Shown here piece after piece: positions 1-6,864 of a DNA stretch of 18,748 nucleotides (positions are counted from its first letter, which is position 1; every line of letters starts with the position of its first letter). A program made the position numbers and the translations under genes. The notes under the pieces were generated by a model that was not told where the DNA came from, did not search any database, and saw only the letters and a list, made by a program, of their open reading frames with translations. The stretch is from JBBRUG01 sp038247995 (GTDB lineage Bacteria > Chloroflexota > Chloroflexia > Chloroflexales > Chloroflexaceae): contig JBBRUG010000087.1 of assembly GCA_038247995.1 (NCBI GenBank), forward strand, positions 1 to 18,748. Direction: 5' to 3'.

Positions 1-252
1 CAAGCGCCAGGCAAGGGTAACATAATAGTCGAGCGTGTGCGGTACATCGGCCCAGGGACTATCGCCGTACCCCGGCAGATCGGGTGCAAAGACACGGTGA
101 TCGCGACTGAGTTCAGTAATGAGCGGCCCCCACGAGAGTGCTGCTGCATCAGTGCCGCCGCCATGGAGGAGCAATACCGGCGGACCGTTCTGCCCAGCAC
201 AGATCACGCTGAGTTGCGCGTTTGCAAGCTGTACTGTGCGGCGTGTAACCAT
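1..252 (-). CDS. alpha/beta hydrolase, N-terminal 84 residues (cut by window edge)
   Basis: Partial gene reading off the left edge. The first 84 residues show the start of an alpha/beta hydrolase fold: strand plus oxyanion-loop motif LLLHGGG (residues 27-33), then APDLPGYGDS (56-65), the usual second strand and loop of the family. The nucleophile elbow, acid and His lie outside the window, so the substrate cannot be named. The ATG at 252 is chosen because it places the motifs at the normal distance from the N-terminus; no good ribosome binding site precedes it. It follows the dienelactone hydrolase-like gene by 13 bases on the same strand, so the two are probably co-transcribed, which pairs two hydrolases of the same fold superfamily. 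Cytoplasmic: no signal peptide seen. Confidence 0.8.
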   Translation of the reverse strand, partial: MVTRRTVQLANAQLSVICAGQNGPPVLLLHGGGTDAAALSWGPLITELSRDHRVFAPDLPGYGDSPWADVPHTLDYYVTLAWRL

Positions 253-265
253 GGGTTCCGGTGGG

Positions 266-1165
266 CTAAGCTTGCATCAAATACGTGCGCAACCAATCCA
301 ACGTGCGCTCCCAGGCGGCGGCGGCGGCCTCGGGGCGGTAGGCGGGCCGGGTGTCGTTGAAGAAGGCATGCGGCGCGTCGGGATAGATCACCATCGTATT
401 GGTTTTGCCGAGATCGGCCAGTTTACGCTCCCAGCCACCGATCAAGTCAAGCGGAATTCCGGCGTCGGCCTCGCCGTAAATGCCCAGCAGTGGCGCAGAG
501 ATTGTGGCCAGATCGGCGTCGCTCGGGCGCACACCGCCGCCATAAAAGACAATCGCCGCGCCAACCCCGCGACCAGCCCAACTCATCGTCATTGCCAACC
601 CACCGCCCATGCAGAAGCCCATCACGCCGACCTGTGGCGGGCCGACATACGACTGTGCGGCGAGGTAATCGACGGCGCCTTGAATGTCGGCTAACGCCTG
701 CTCACGCACCAACTCAAGCGCCAGGCGGCGCGCATCGTCGGGCTCTTGTGCAACGCGCCCCCGGTAGAGGTCGGGCGCAAGCGCCACAAATCCTTCGGCA
801 GCGAAGCGATCCACAATACTGCGAATGTGCGCATCGAGGCCCCACCACTCCTGAATCACCACCACGGCAGGAAACGGGCCGGCGCCAGTCGGTCGGGCCA
901 GATAGCCGGGCGCTGTGCCGCCGTTCGCGTCGAACACAATCTCAGCTGTGTTGAAGGCCGGGTTGCTCACGACGGGGATCGGCGAAGCGGCGGGCAGTGC
1001 GGCATCAAGGGTAGCCAGCGGATCGTCAAGTGTACTACAGGCGACCAGCACATAGGCCGCAGCGCCGGCGCCGGCCAGGCGCGCTGTCTGGTCGAGAAAG
1101 CCCCGGCGGCTCAACTGCCCCGTTCGATACGAACGCATCAAGCTCTGAATTGGCTCTTGGATCAT
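266..1165 (-). CDS. dienelactone hydrolase family protein, exported Tat-type lipoprotein
   Basis: 299 residues if started at the ATG at 1165; an in-frame GTG at 1168 is an alternative. The purine-rich AGAGGGA lies 4-6 bases before the ATG, which favours it. The N-terminus carries SRRGFL (residues 19-24), a hydrophobic Ala/Gly segment and a lipobox-like VLVAC with Cys at 43, so this looks like a twin-arginine-exported lipoprotein. The mature part is a dienelactone hydrolase-type alpha/beta hydrolase: QEWWGL with the conserved Glu106, nucleophile Cys185 in GFCMGGG, Asp234 in GEAD, and His266 in APHAFF. The Cys-Asp-His triad is complete. Family members open lactone rings such as dienelactone, but many have unknown ester substrates; nothing nearby points to aromatic degradation. 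Downstream lies another alpha/beta hydrolase, 13 bases away. Confidence 0.92.
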   Translation of the reverse strand: MIQEPIQSLMRSYRTGQLSRRGFLDQTARLAGAGAAAYVLVACSTLDDPLATLDAALPAASPIPVVSNPAFNTAEIVFDANGGTAPGYLARPTGAGPFPAVVVIQEWWGLDAHIRSIVDRFAAEGFVALAPDLYRGRVAQEPDDARRLALELVREQALADIQGAVDYLAAQSYVGPPQVGVMGFCMGGGLAMTMSWAGRGVGAAIVFYGGGVRPSDADLATISAPLLGIYGEADAGIPLDLIGGWERKLADLGKTNTMVIYPDAPHAFFNDTRPAYRPEAAAAAWERTLDWLRTYLMQA

Positions 1166-1190
1166 CACGTCCCTCTCTTCTATGTTTCCC

Positions 1191-1218
1191 GCAGCCCGCA
1201 GCCCGCAGCCCGCAGCCC
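1191..1218. repeat. four tandem copies of heptamer GCAGCCC
   Basis: Four exact head-to-tail copies of GCAGCCC fill most of the gap between the stop of nth and the start of the dienelactone hydrolase-like gene. The last base overlaps the nth stop codon. A 7-bp unit in a non-coding gap can vary in copy number by slippage. No function is evident. Confidence 0.9.
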
Positions 1219-1886
1219 TAGCGACTGCGCGTCACCCCAATTCGCGCGCAGTAGGCTTCCACCGGGCACGTACTACAGCGCGGCGAGGTAGGTGTGCAGA
1301 TATTCTGGCCCAGCGTTACCAGCAGGCTGTTGATGCTGATCCAGTGATCTTCGGGTAACTTCGCACGCAAGGCTTGTTCAGTCTTATCGGGATCGCGGGT
1401 TTGCACATAGCCCCAGCGGTTGCAAATGCGATGCACATGAATATCGACGCAAATGCCGGGTATTCCAAAGCCGAGCGTCACGACCAGGTTCGCCGTCTTC
1501 CGCCCGACGCCCGGCAGTGCTAAGAGGGCGTCCAGGTCGGCGGGCACGGCACCCGCGTACTGCTCGATCAGGATCGTACAGATCTGTAGAATGCTGCGCG
1601 CCTTATTGCGGTAAAAGCCTACCGGGTAGATCAGTTCGGCGATGCGTGTTTCGCCAAGTTCGCGCATTGTCTCGGGCGTATTGGCCTCGGCAAAGAGTCG
1701 CGGCGCCACTATCGCTGTGAGCGTGTCTTTCGTGCGCAAGCTAAGGATTGTGGCAATTAGAATGCGAAATGGCGTCTGATCGGCGTCGCCCATCTGCTCA
1801 ATCAGCGGCTGCGTATAACGTGGCATTTCGACGCGCAGGATCGCCAGGACAGCTTCAATGTTGAAATTGTCAGGTGTTGACGGCAT
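1218..1886 (-). CDS. nth: endonuclease III (DNA glycosylase / AP lyase)
   Basis: 222 residues from the ATG at 1886, which has GAAGG seven bases upstream; an in-frame ATG at 1916 would add ten residues but has no ribosome binding site. Base-excision repair enzyme that removes oxidised pyrimidines and cuts the abasic strand. The helix-hairpin-helix is LPGVGRKTA with catalytic Lys130; the catalytic Asp148 sits in CVDIHVHR. The C-terminus carries the four cysteines of the [4Fe-4S] loop, Cys197, Cys204, Cys207 and Cys213, with the family's C-X6-C-X2-C-X5-C spacing. Length and all key residues are normal. It lies upstream of the dienelactone hydrolase-like gene on the same strand with only the heptamer repeat between, so the genes may share a transcript, though no functional link is apparent. 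Confidence 0.96.
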   Translation of the reverse strand: MPSTPDNFNIEAVLAILRVEMPRYTQPLIEQMGDADQTPFRILIATILSLRTKDTLTAIVAPRLFAEANTPETMRELGETRIAELIYPVGFYRNKARSILQICTILIEQYAGAVPADLDALLALPGVGRKTANLVVTLGFGIPGICVDIHVHRICNRWGYVQTRDPDKTEQALRAKLPEDHWISINSLLVTLGQNICTPTSPRCSTCPVEAYCARIGVTRSR

Positions 1887-1960
1887 AAAAGGGCCTTCAG
1901 ATGATTGGATCTTCATCGTAGTGTCATGGTGCTGTTAACTGGCGACACGACGCGGTAAAC

Positions 1961-1975
1961 TCGGCATGCTATGCT
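1961..1975 (+). promoter_or_regulatory. possible extended -10 promoter for the response regulator
   Basis: TATGCT at 1970-1975 is preceded by TGC, giving an extended -10 (TGnTATnnT). No convincing -35 hexamer lies 17 bases upstream. A start near 1982 would give a leader of about 50 bases before the response regulator start at 2035. Called by eye. Confidence 0.3.
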
Positions 1976-2034
1976 TATCTTAGTGATCGTACCACAGGTA
2001 ATGGTTTATGTTGCAGCCGCTCAGGAGCATACCG

Positions 2035-2457
2035 ATGACAAAGATCCTGCTCGTGGAAGACAATGAGATGAACCGCGATATGCTTTCGCGGCGACTCCAG
2101 CGTAAAGGTTATGAGGTGGTGATTGCAATTGATGGCGAGCAGGGTGTTGCGTTGGCTGCGGCTGAGCAACCCGATCTGATCCTGATGGACATGAGCCTGC
2201 CGATCCTTGATGGGTGGGAGGCAACGCGCAAAATTAAAGCTATGCCGCTGATCCGCGCCGTACCGGTGATCGCGCTGACTGCGCATGCGATGGCCGGCGA
2301 CCACGAGAAGTGCGTCGCTGCCGGTTGCGACGACTACGACACCAAGCCCGTTGATCTCCCCCGCCTGCTCAGCAAGATCGAAGCGCTTCTGGGGAAGGCA
2401 TTTTTCACCCGCTCACCCCACACGCCTCTACAAGCGCCTGAATCAGCAAGCGACTAA
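2035..2457 (+). CDS. single-domain response regulator (CheY-like receiver)
   Basis: 140 residues, almost entirely one receiver domain, with no output domain. The acidic pair Glu8/Asp9 (LLVEDNEMN), phospho-acceptor Asp52 (ILMDMSLP), Thr82 (ALTAHAM) and Lys104 (DTKPVD) are all present, so it should be phosphorylated by a histidine kinase and act by protein-protein contact. The MSLP.LDGWEATR and AHAM signatures resemble receiver domains found with hybrid kinases and in DivK-like stand-alone regulators. Start chosen at 2035 because AGGAG lies seven bases upstream; an in-frame ATG at 2008 lacks a site. The tail after residue 119 is short and probably disordered. No kinase is in the window. Its 3' end overlaps the convergent CinA-like gene by 53 bases. 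Confidence 0.93.
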   Translation: MTKILLVEDNEMNRDMLSRRLQRKGYEVVIAIDGEQGVALAAAEQPDLILMDMSLPILDGWEATRKIKAMPLIRAVPVIALTAHAMAGDHEKCVAAGCDDYDTKPVDLPRLLSKIEALLGKAFFTRSPHTPLQAPESASD

Positions 2458-2899
2458 TCTGCTCCTCCTGCGCCTGACGGCTTAATTCCTTGCTCAAGGC
2501 CAATTTGTGCAGTTGCGTGCCGGAAGCTGATTGCACTGCCACAAAGCCGCGATCGGCCCCCCGGCGCGTGCGATCAGTGCTGATCGCTACGGTAAGACCC
2601 ACGCCAAGCAGTGGCCAGCGCTCTTCAGCAAGCACTTCAGCCCGCTGGAATGCCCAGGCGGCCATTACCTCAGCCGTCGCTGCGCTTACGGCCTGTTCCG
2701 GCGGCGCCCCAACAATTGCCGCCAGCGAACGCGGCGCATAACAATCAACTGCTTCTAAAATAGTGCGCGAAGAGCCGGATACGGCATGCAACCAGGCCAA
2801 CCCCAAACTGCCTGCACCGGCGAATGCCAGCACCAGGCGCTGTGGCGCGGCATGAAGCGCCTCGATTTGCAAATGCAGGATTGGGTGCATACTGATCAT
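2405..2899 (-). CDS. CinA-like (nicotinamide-nucleotide amidase-type) domain protein
   Basis: 164 residues. The ATG at 2899 overlaps the stop of the upstream lipoprotein gene as ATGA, which indicates translational coupling and fixes the start; an in-frame ATG at 2890 is an alternative. The chain resembles stand-alone CinA C-terminal-like domains: a glycine-rich strand-loop (LAFAGAGSLGLAWLHAV), an SSRTILEAVDCYA segment matching the position of the family's early helix, the APPEQAVS..TAEVMA helix, and the GVGLTVAISTDRTRRG strand-loop. Classical CinA amidases convert NMN to NaMN, but I cannot confirm the catalytic residues in this divergent form, so activity is uncertain. No signal peptide, so probably cytoplasmic. 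Its coupling to a surface lipoprotein has no obvious metabolic explanation. Confidence 0.7.
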   Translation of the reverse strand: MISMHPILHLQIEALHAAPQRLVLAFAGAGSLGLAWLHAVSGSSRTILEAVDCYAPRSLAAIVGAPPEQAVSAATAEVMAAWAFQRAEVLAEERWPLLGVGLTVAISTDRTRRGADRGFVAVQSASGTQLHKLALSKELSRQAQEEQISRLLIQALVEACGVSG

Positions 2900-4410
2900 T
2901 GAAGCAATGCTTGCCAACTTGCGCAGTCAAGATCACCGGTCACCGGCAACCCCATTTCGGTCTGAAATGCTTCCAGGGCACTGCGGGTCTGCTCGCCGAA
3001 GAACCCGTCGGCTGGGCCGGCAGCGAAGCCCTGGGCAGTGAGGCGGGCCTGGAGATCACGGATGTTCGGGTCGAAGTTGCGCGTCGCCGGCGGTTGAAAG
3101 CTTAGCGGGGCAAAGGCGGCGCAATCGCCGACGGCAAGTGGCGCGGAGGCGGCCCAGTGGATTGTCGAACCGCTGATCGGCAACCGCAGCGGCTCAGTGG
3201 CGCCGACAGCGAGCCAGGCTAACTGGCCGGCATAGGTGTCGATGTCGGTAAAATCCGGGTCGAAGGTGATCAGCGCGCCTCGCCCACGGGCATCCCAGAT
3301 TACTTCGTATGGCGTGAGATCAGCGCGTCGCAACGGCGTTACGCTGCCATCCAGGCTCACTTGCGCCAGCGCCGGCGTAAATGCATACTCCCAATCAATA
3401 TATTGGTCGGAGACAAGCTCGACAAAGGCATAGATCAGGCCGTCAGCGAGTTGCTGCGGTGCAATCACCAGTGGCGTGGTTGTTTCATCCACCGCCAGGA
3501 TCGTTGTTTCTGCGCCCGTCGCGGCATCAATCTGGTACAACCCGTAGCGCAGGTCGGGGCCGGGGCCGCCGCCGGCCATGGTCAGCACCCGCCCGTCGGC
3601 GCTCCAACGCTCCGCTTCGCAACAAGTAAGGCTGCGCACCTCCGCTGTGGCGCCCGTGGGATCGAGGATCACCAGATCACCGCCGGGGATTGCCGGCCCA
3701 TCGGCATCGTAGGCGAATAGTGCAATCCGTGAGCCGTCAGGCGACCAGTCCACCGGTGAATAGGCCCAGGCCGGCGTCGTAACATCGTACACCCCGGCCG
3801 GCTCGTCGGCGCGCACCAGACTCGGCCGCATGCCGCTGCTCGCCTGGATGTAGACGCCGCTTGGCGCAGCATCCTGACCGATAATCAGGCCCGGCTGAGG
3901 ATCGTCGAGGCGATAGATTACCTGTTGGCCGTCAGGGCTGATCCGTGGGTAGCTGATTGTTCCCGTCGCAAGTTCGCGCCTACCGCTGCCGTCGAGGCTC
4001 ACCAGCACTGCCGTAGCATCCAAGCCAATCAGATAAACAATGCCGCCGGCGGTACTTACTGTGAGGGCGCGGATCGGTTCCGGCTCAAATGTAATCGGGG
4101 TCTGCGTAACTCCGTCGGCCTCCAGGCGCACCACTTGCCCGCTGGCAGCCTCGATCAGATACACCGCTCCGGGCAATCCTTCGACGGCGAGCGTGGAATT
4201 GGATGGAACGGCGCTGGGTGTGGTCGGTGGCGGCAGACTGGTCGGTGCAGTGGTCGGCGTGGTTGTTGGCGCTGTGCCTTCGGGTGTGGATGGCGCTAAC
4301 GTAGCGCTCGGTGGTGATTGTGTAGGTGCTGCGGCCTGAGGCGCGCCGCACGCGGTGAGGGCAACAATGAATACGGCGACGAGCGTGACGGTGCGTACCT
4401 GTTGGCGCAT
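2896..4410 (-). CDS. lipoprotein with TolB/WD40-like beta-propeller and C-terminal peptidoglycan-binding domain
   Basis: 504 residues from the ATG at 4410, which is preceded by a CAGGA ribosome binding site; the frame is open further upstream but without one. Order of parts: signal peptide with lipobox LTAC (lipidated Cys21); a Pro/Thr-rich stalk (about 22-75); a beta-propeller of repeating strands with turns such as ISPDGQQVIY, WSPDGSRIALF and WSADGRVLTM (about 80-430), typical of TolB/WD40-like PD40 repeats; and a final domain of about 60 residues (IRDLQARL...DGFFGEQTRSALEAFQ...) that matches the PG_binding_1 fold. It is therefore probably anchored in the membrane by lipid and docked on peptidoglycan, perhaps as an envelope scaffold. 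It is 25 bases downstream of the small membrane protein gene and overlaps the CinA-like gene by four bases. Confidence 0.88.
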   Translation of the reverse strand: MRQQVRTVTLVAVFIVALTACGAPQAAAPTQSPPSATLAPSTPEGTAPTTTPTTAPTSLPPPTTPSAVPSNSTLAVEGLPGAVYLIEAASGQVVRLEADGVTQTPITFEPEPIRALTVSTAGGIVYLIGLDATAVLVSLDGSGRRELATGTISYPRISPDGQQVIYRLDDPQPGLIIGQDAAPSGVYIQASSGMRPSLVRADEPAGVYDVTTPAWAYSPVDWSPDGSRIALFAYDADGPAIPGGDLVILDPTGATAEVRSLTCCEAERWSADGRVLTMAGGGPGPDLRYGLYQIDAATGAETTILAVDETTTPLVIAPQQLADGLIYAFVELVSDQYIDWEYAFTPALAQVSLDGSVTPLRRADLTPYEVIWDARGRGALITFDPDFTDIDTYAGQLAWLAVGATEPLRLPISGSTIHWAASAPLAVGDCAAFAPLSFQPPATRNFDPNIRDLQARLTAQGFAAGPADGFFGEQTRSALEAFQTEMGLPVTGDLDCASWQALLQ

Positions 4411-4435
4411 GAATTGTCCTGCTTCGTTGTTCTGA

Positions 4436-4759
4436 TCAATCAACCGAACTCGACTCGCCATCAAACGAACCACTTGAGCTACTATCAAACGAACCGCTCG
4501 ACTCGCCCATGCTGCCCCAGCCACTCGATTCGGACGCCGCCGATTGATTATTCAGCGACTCGTTCAACATCACCCCACCAACTATAGCGCTGGTCGTCAT
4601 ATCGTTAGAATTGCGATGCAAATATGTGTCGTCATTAGAAGTGTTGGAATGTGAGGTTTGATGATAACTGGAGGAAGTATTGCCGTACTTGCGCCGGCGG
4701 ATGAACAAAAAGATGACGCCAAGCACCAGCAGGGTGACGATCATAAGCTCGAAGATCAT
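4436..4759 (-). CDS. small single-pass membrane protein with Ser/Asn/Gly-rich tail
   Basis: 107 residues, family not recognised. The ATG at 4759 is preceded by AAAGGA at good spacing, which sets the start. The first 20 residues are one hydrophobic helix (ELMIVTLLVLGVIFLF), followed at once by RRRK, so the positive-inside rule puts the C-terminus in the cytoplasm. The remaining 80 residues are low complexity: Ser-, Asn- and Gly-rich with repeated acidic blocks (GSFDSSSS then GSFDGESSS), encoded by partly duplicated DNA at 4446-4507. Codon use is richer in A+T than the neighbours, in keeping with the Asn/Ser content. It is the first gene of the apparent operon with the propeller lipoprotein and the CinA-like gene. 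Confidence 0.7.
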   Translation of the reverse strand: MIFELMIVTLLVLGVIFLFIRRRKYGNTSSSYHQTSHSNTSNDDTYLHRNSNDMTTSAIVGGVMLNESLNNQSAASESSGWGSMGESSGSFDSSSSGSFDGESSSVD

Positions 4760-4792
4760 GGCGGTTCCTTTCGATGAAGGGGTGTACCGGCA

Positions 4793-4801
4793 AGTATAGC
4801 A
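4793..4801 (-). promoter_or_regulatory. extended -10 promoter for the small membrane protein operon
   Basis: Read on the minus strand the sequence is TGC followed by TATACT, an extended -10, about 35 bases before the ATG at 4759. The -35 region (GTATCT at 17-bp spacing) is a poor match, which extended -10 promoters tolerate. The region 4802-4958 between this and the end of the comEC-like gene holds no gene that I can support. Confidence 0.4.
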
Positions 4802-4958
4802 CGCTGGCTTATTGTAGATACGTGTCACCGGCGCAGAAGTTGCAGCACGCGGTAATGCGGTGGCAGGCAAAAGCAAAATGCCGGGCGTACGGGTGGAGGT
4901 CGATCAGCCGGGTGTCGGGTCGGACATTGCGTGCTCTGCGCTCACTACCTCAGCATCC

Positions 4959-6458
4959 TCATGTGGGCGCTTCCGCTGGGCGCTTCCGCCGCCCATAGAT
5001 TGTATGCGCCACGATCACTAATGCATAATAGGCTACCAACATCCAGAGCGGAAACGGCGGTAGCAGGAAGGCCGCCCAGCGCGGCGCGGCGAGGATCAGT
5101 GCGCCTTCAGCGAGCCAGGTAAGCGGTAGCCACGAGCCAAGCGCGAGGAATTGGCCCAATGGCAGCCAGATCAAGCCTGCCACCAGCGCCGGCGCGCCAA
5201 GAAACATGACATACGGCACAACCGGCACGATGATCACATTGGCGAGTGGGGCAATAACTGAAAGGTTGCCAAACTGAAAAAGAATCAAGGGCAAGGTCAG
5301 CACTTGCGCCGCCAGCGTGGCATTGAGCGCTTCACGTACCGGTGCGAGCGGCCCCCAACGTAGCAGTGGCACGCGCGCCATCCGCGCCTCAACCGGTTTG
5401 GCATAGGCGAAGAGGCTTGCCGTCGCCAGGGCCGAGAGCTGAAAGCCAAGGTCGAAGATCGTGTGTGGGTCGACAATGCTCATCAGCCAGCAGGCGCCCA
5501 ATAGCAAGCGCCATGGCTCACTGCGCCGCTCGACACTATGCGCAAAGACGGCCAGGCTGGCCATCGCAGCGGCGCGCAATACCGCCGCCGATGCCCCGGT
5601 GAACACGGCATAGACCCACATTGTGCTGAGCGCCAGCGCCAGCGTCTGCCAGCGCCCCATGCGTAGCCGCGTGGCCATGACCCCGATCAGCGCCGCCACA
5701 ATCGTAAAATTCCACCCGCTTACCACCAGAATATGGCTCGTACCGGTGATCTGAAAGGCGCTATACACATCATCAGGGACGCCGGCCTGAATGCCGAGCA
5801 GAATGCCGACGGCCAGCGCGGCCTGCGGTTCCGGCAGCATACGCAGTAACACCGTGCGACAGTGTTCGCGAAAGTCGAGCAAAGCCGTCAGCAGGCCAAC
5901 CCCGCCGCCACCCGCCAGCAGGCGCACCTCGGTCGGTTCACGAATGAGCGTGTGAATGCCGCGGTGGGCCAGATAGGCGCGGTAGTCGAAGTCGCCGGCT
6001 CGCTCGGCGCCGCGTGGACGCTGGAGTTCGCCGCTTACCAGCAGGCGTTCGCCATAACGGTAGGCCGGATACGGCGGCAGCACCACCAGCACGCGCCCTT
6101 CAACCGCTTGTACCTGCGCGCCCAGCGCGGCCTGTTCGACGCGCAGCACAACCCGCTGGTTCGTTTCGCTCCGCCGCGGTTCGGTTGAGATCGCGCCGAC
6201 CAGCCGGATCTCACCGGTTTCGGCCAATGCTTCAATGCGCCCCGGCCCAAATTGGGTCAGGCCGGTAGTGTAGCGCAGTCCGCCCAGGGCCGCGCAGAGC
6301 AAACAGAGCGCAAGAATCCGCCCGTGCGCCCAGCGCCGTACGACCAGGCTGCCCACCAACCCGCCGCCTACGCCCGTCCAGAGTAGGGCCACCGACGGCC
6401 CAAAAACATGGGTCAGCCCAACTCCCGCCATCCAGGCCAATGCAAGCGCAATCAGCAC
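4959..6458 (-). CDS. comEC: ComEC/Rec2-type DNA-uptake channel protein lacking the metallo-beta-lactamase domain
   Basis: 499 residues. ComEC forms the inner-membrane channel for single-stranded DNA during natural transformation. Parts in order: N-terminal membrane helices (about 1-60); a small soluble OB-like region (about 80-180, DUF4131 position) containing GERLLVSGEL and FDYRAYLAHRGI; then the polytopic Competence domain with SHILVVSGWNFTIVA (His242, Ser247, Gly248), a variant of the usual H-x-x-x-x-S-G signature, and DPHTIFDLGFQLS. The protein stops after the last helices with GRRKRP, so the C-terminal metallo-beta-lactamase-like domain of long ComEC proteins is missing. The start is the GTG at 6458: an in-frame TAG lies 42 bases upstream and no ATG, GTG or TTG is in between; GGAG/AGGG purines precede it. 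No comEA or comF is adjacent. Confidence 0.88.
   Translation of the reverse strand: MLIALALAWMAGVGLTHVFGPSVALLWTGVGGGLVGSLVVRRWAHGRILALCLLCAALGGLRYTTGLTQFGPGRIEALAETGEIRLVGAISTEPRRSETNQRVVLRVEQAALGAQVQAVEGRVLVVLPPYPAYRYGERLLVSGELQRPRGAERAGDFDYRAYLAHRGIHTLIREPTEVRLLAGGGGVGLLTALLDFREHCRTVLLRMLPEPQAALAVGILLGIQAGVPDDVYSAFQITGTSHILVVSGWNFTIVAALIGVMATRLRMGRWQTLALALSTMWVYAVFTGASAAVLRAAAMASLAVFAHSVERRSEPWRLLLGACWLMSIVDPHTIFDLGFQLSALATASLFAYAKPVEARMARVPLLRWGPLAPVREALNATLAAQVLTLPLILFQFGNLSVIAPLANVIIVPVVPYVMFLGAPALVAGLIWLPLGQFLALGSWLPLTWLAEGALILAAPRWAAFLLPPFPLWMLVAYYALVIVAHTIYGRRKRPAEAPT
4965..4990. repeat. two tandem 13-bp repeats at the 3' end of the comEC-like gene
   Basis: GGGCGCTTCCGC plus T or C is repeated twice in tandem just inside the comEC-like stop codon. 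It encodes part of the basic/Pro-rich C-terminal tail. Because 13 is not a multiple of three, a change in copy number would alter the C-terminus. Confidence 0.7.
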
Positions 6459-6864
6459 AACCCTGACTCCAGCTTCCCCAACGGCTCCGCACCGCTAGCG
6501 CTACTGGTGTACCGCATCAACGCCCCCGAATGATACGCCGCAGGTTACCGATTGCGCTCTAGCGTTTTCTCGCTCGATCGTTCTCTTAGTCCAACTCGGC
6601 GGAAGTTCGCCAAGGGTTGTACGCGGACTTGAGCCCGCCACAGTGCGGCGTCCGCCGTAAGCGGACTGACGCGTTAGCGTACTAGTACTCCAACCCAACC
6701 TACGCTAGTTCGAAATCACTGGTTGTTCAGGACTAATCACTCTCTGTGCCATGTAGGCATTGAGCATTAGACTGAGCTTAGACTTAAAACTGAAGATTAC
6801 CATTGCGGCATTGGCCGCTGGTCTGTTCCCATCATCACACTTTCATCTCACCCGAGGAACAACC
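6459..6864. other. divergent intergenic region without a supported gene
   Basis: About 400 bases between the comEC-like and metalloprotease genes. I find no convincing coding frame: the open frame running into the metalloprotease from upstream starts at a TTG without a ribosome binding site. It contains nested inverted repeats (GCGGAC at 6623-6628 and 6661-6666 around GTCCGC at 6650-6655, and a short GGCG/CGCC palindrome at 6598-6611). Promoters for both flanking genes should lie here, but no clear -35/-10 pair could be picked. Confidence 0.6.
6623..6666. repeat. overlapping inverted repeats GCGGAC / GTCCGC / GCGGAC
   Basis: GTCCGC (6650-6655) can pair with GCGGAC on either side: with 6661-6666 over a 5-base loop (CGTAA), or with 6623-6628 over a larger loop. 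The two hairpins exclude each other. No T-tract follows, so it is not an obvious terminator. It may be a dispersed intergenic palindrome or a regulatory structure. Confidence 0.5.

Noticed and set aside
6705..6725. tRNA T-arm-like GTTCGAAATC
   Set aside because: The flanking bases do not form a T-stem and no other tRNA arms or acceptor stem are found.
6760..6864. N-terminal extension of the metalloprotease from a TTG
   Set aside because: No ribosome binding site; the ATG at 6865 has one and begins a standard signal peptide.
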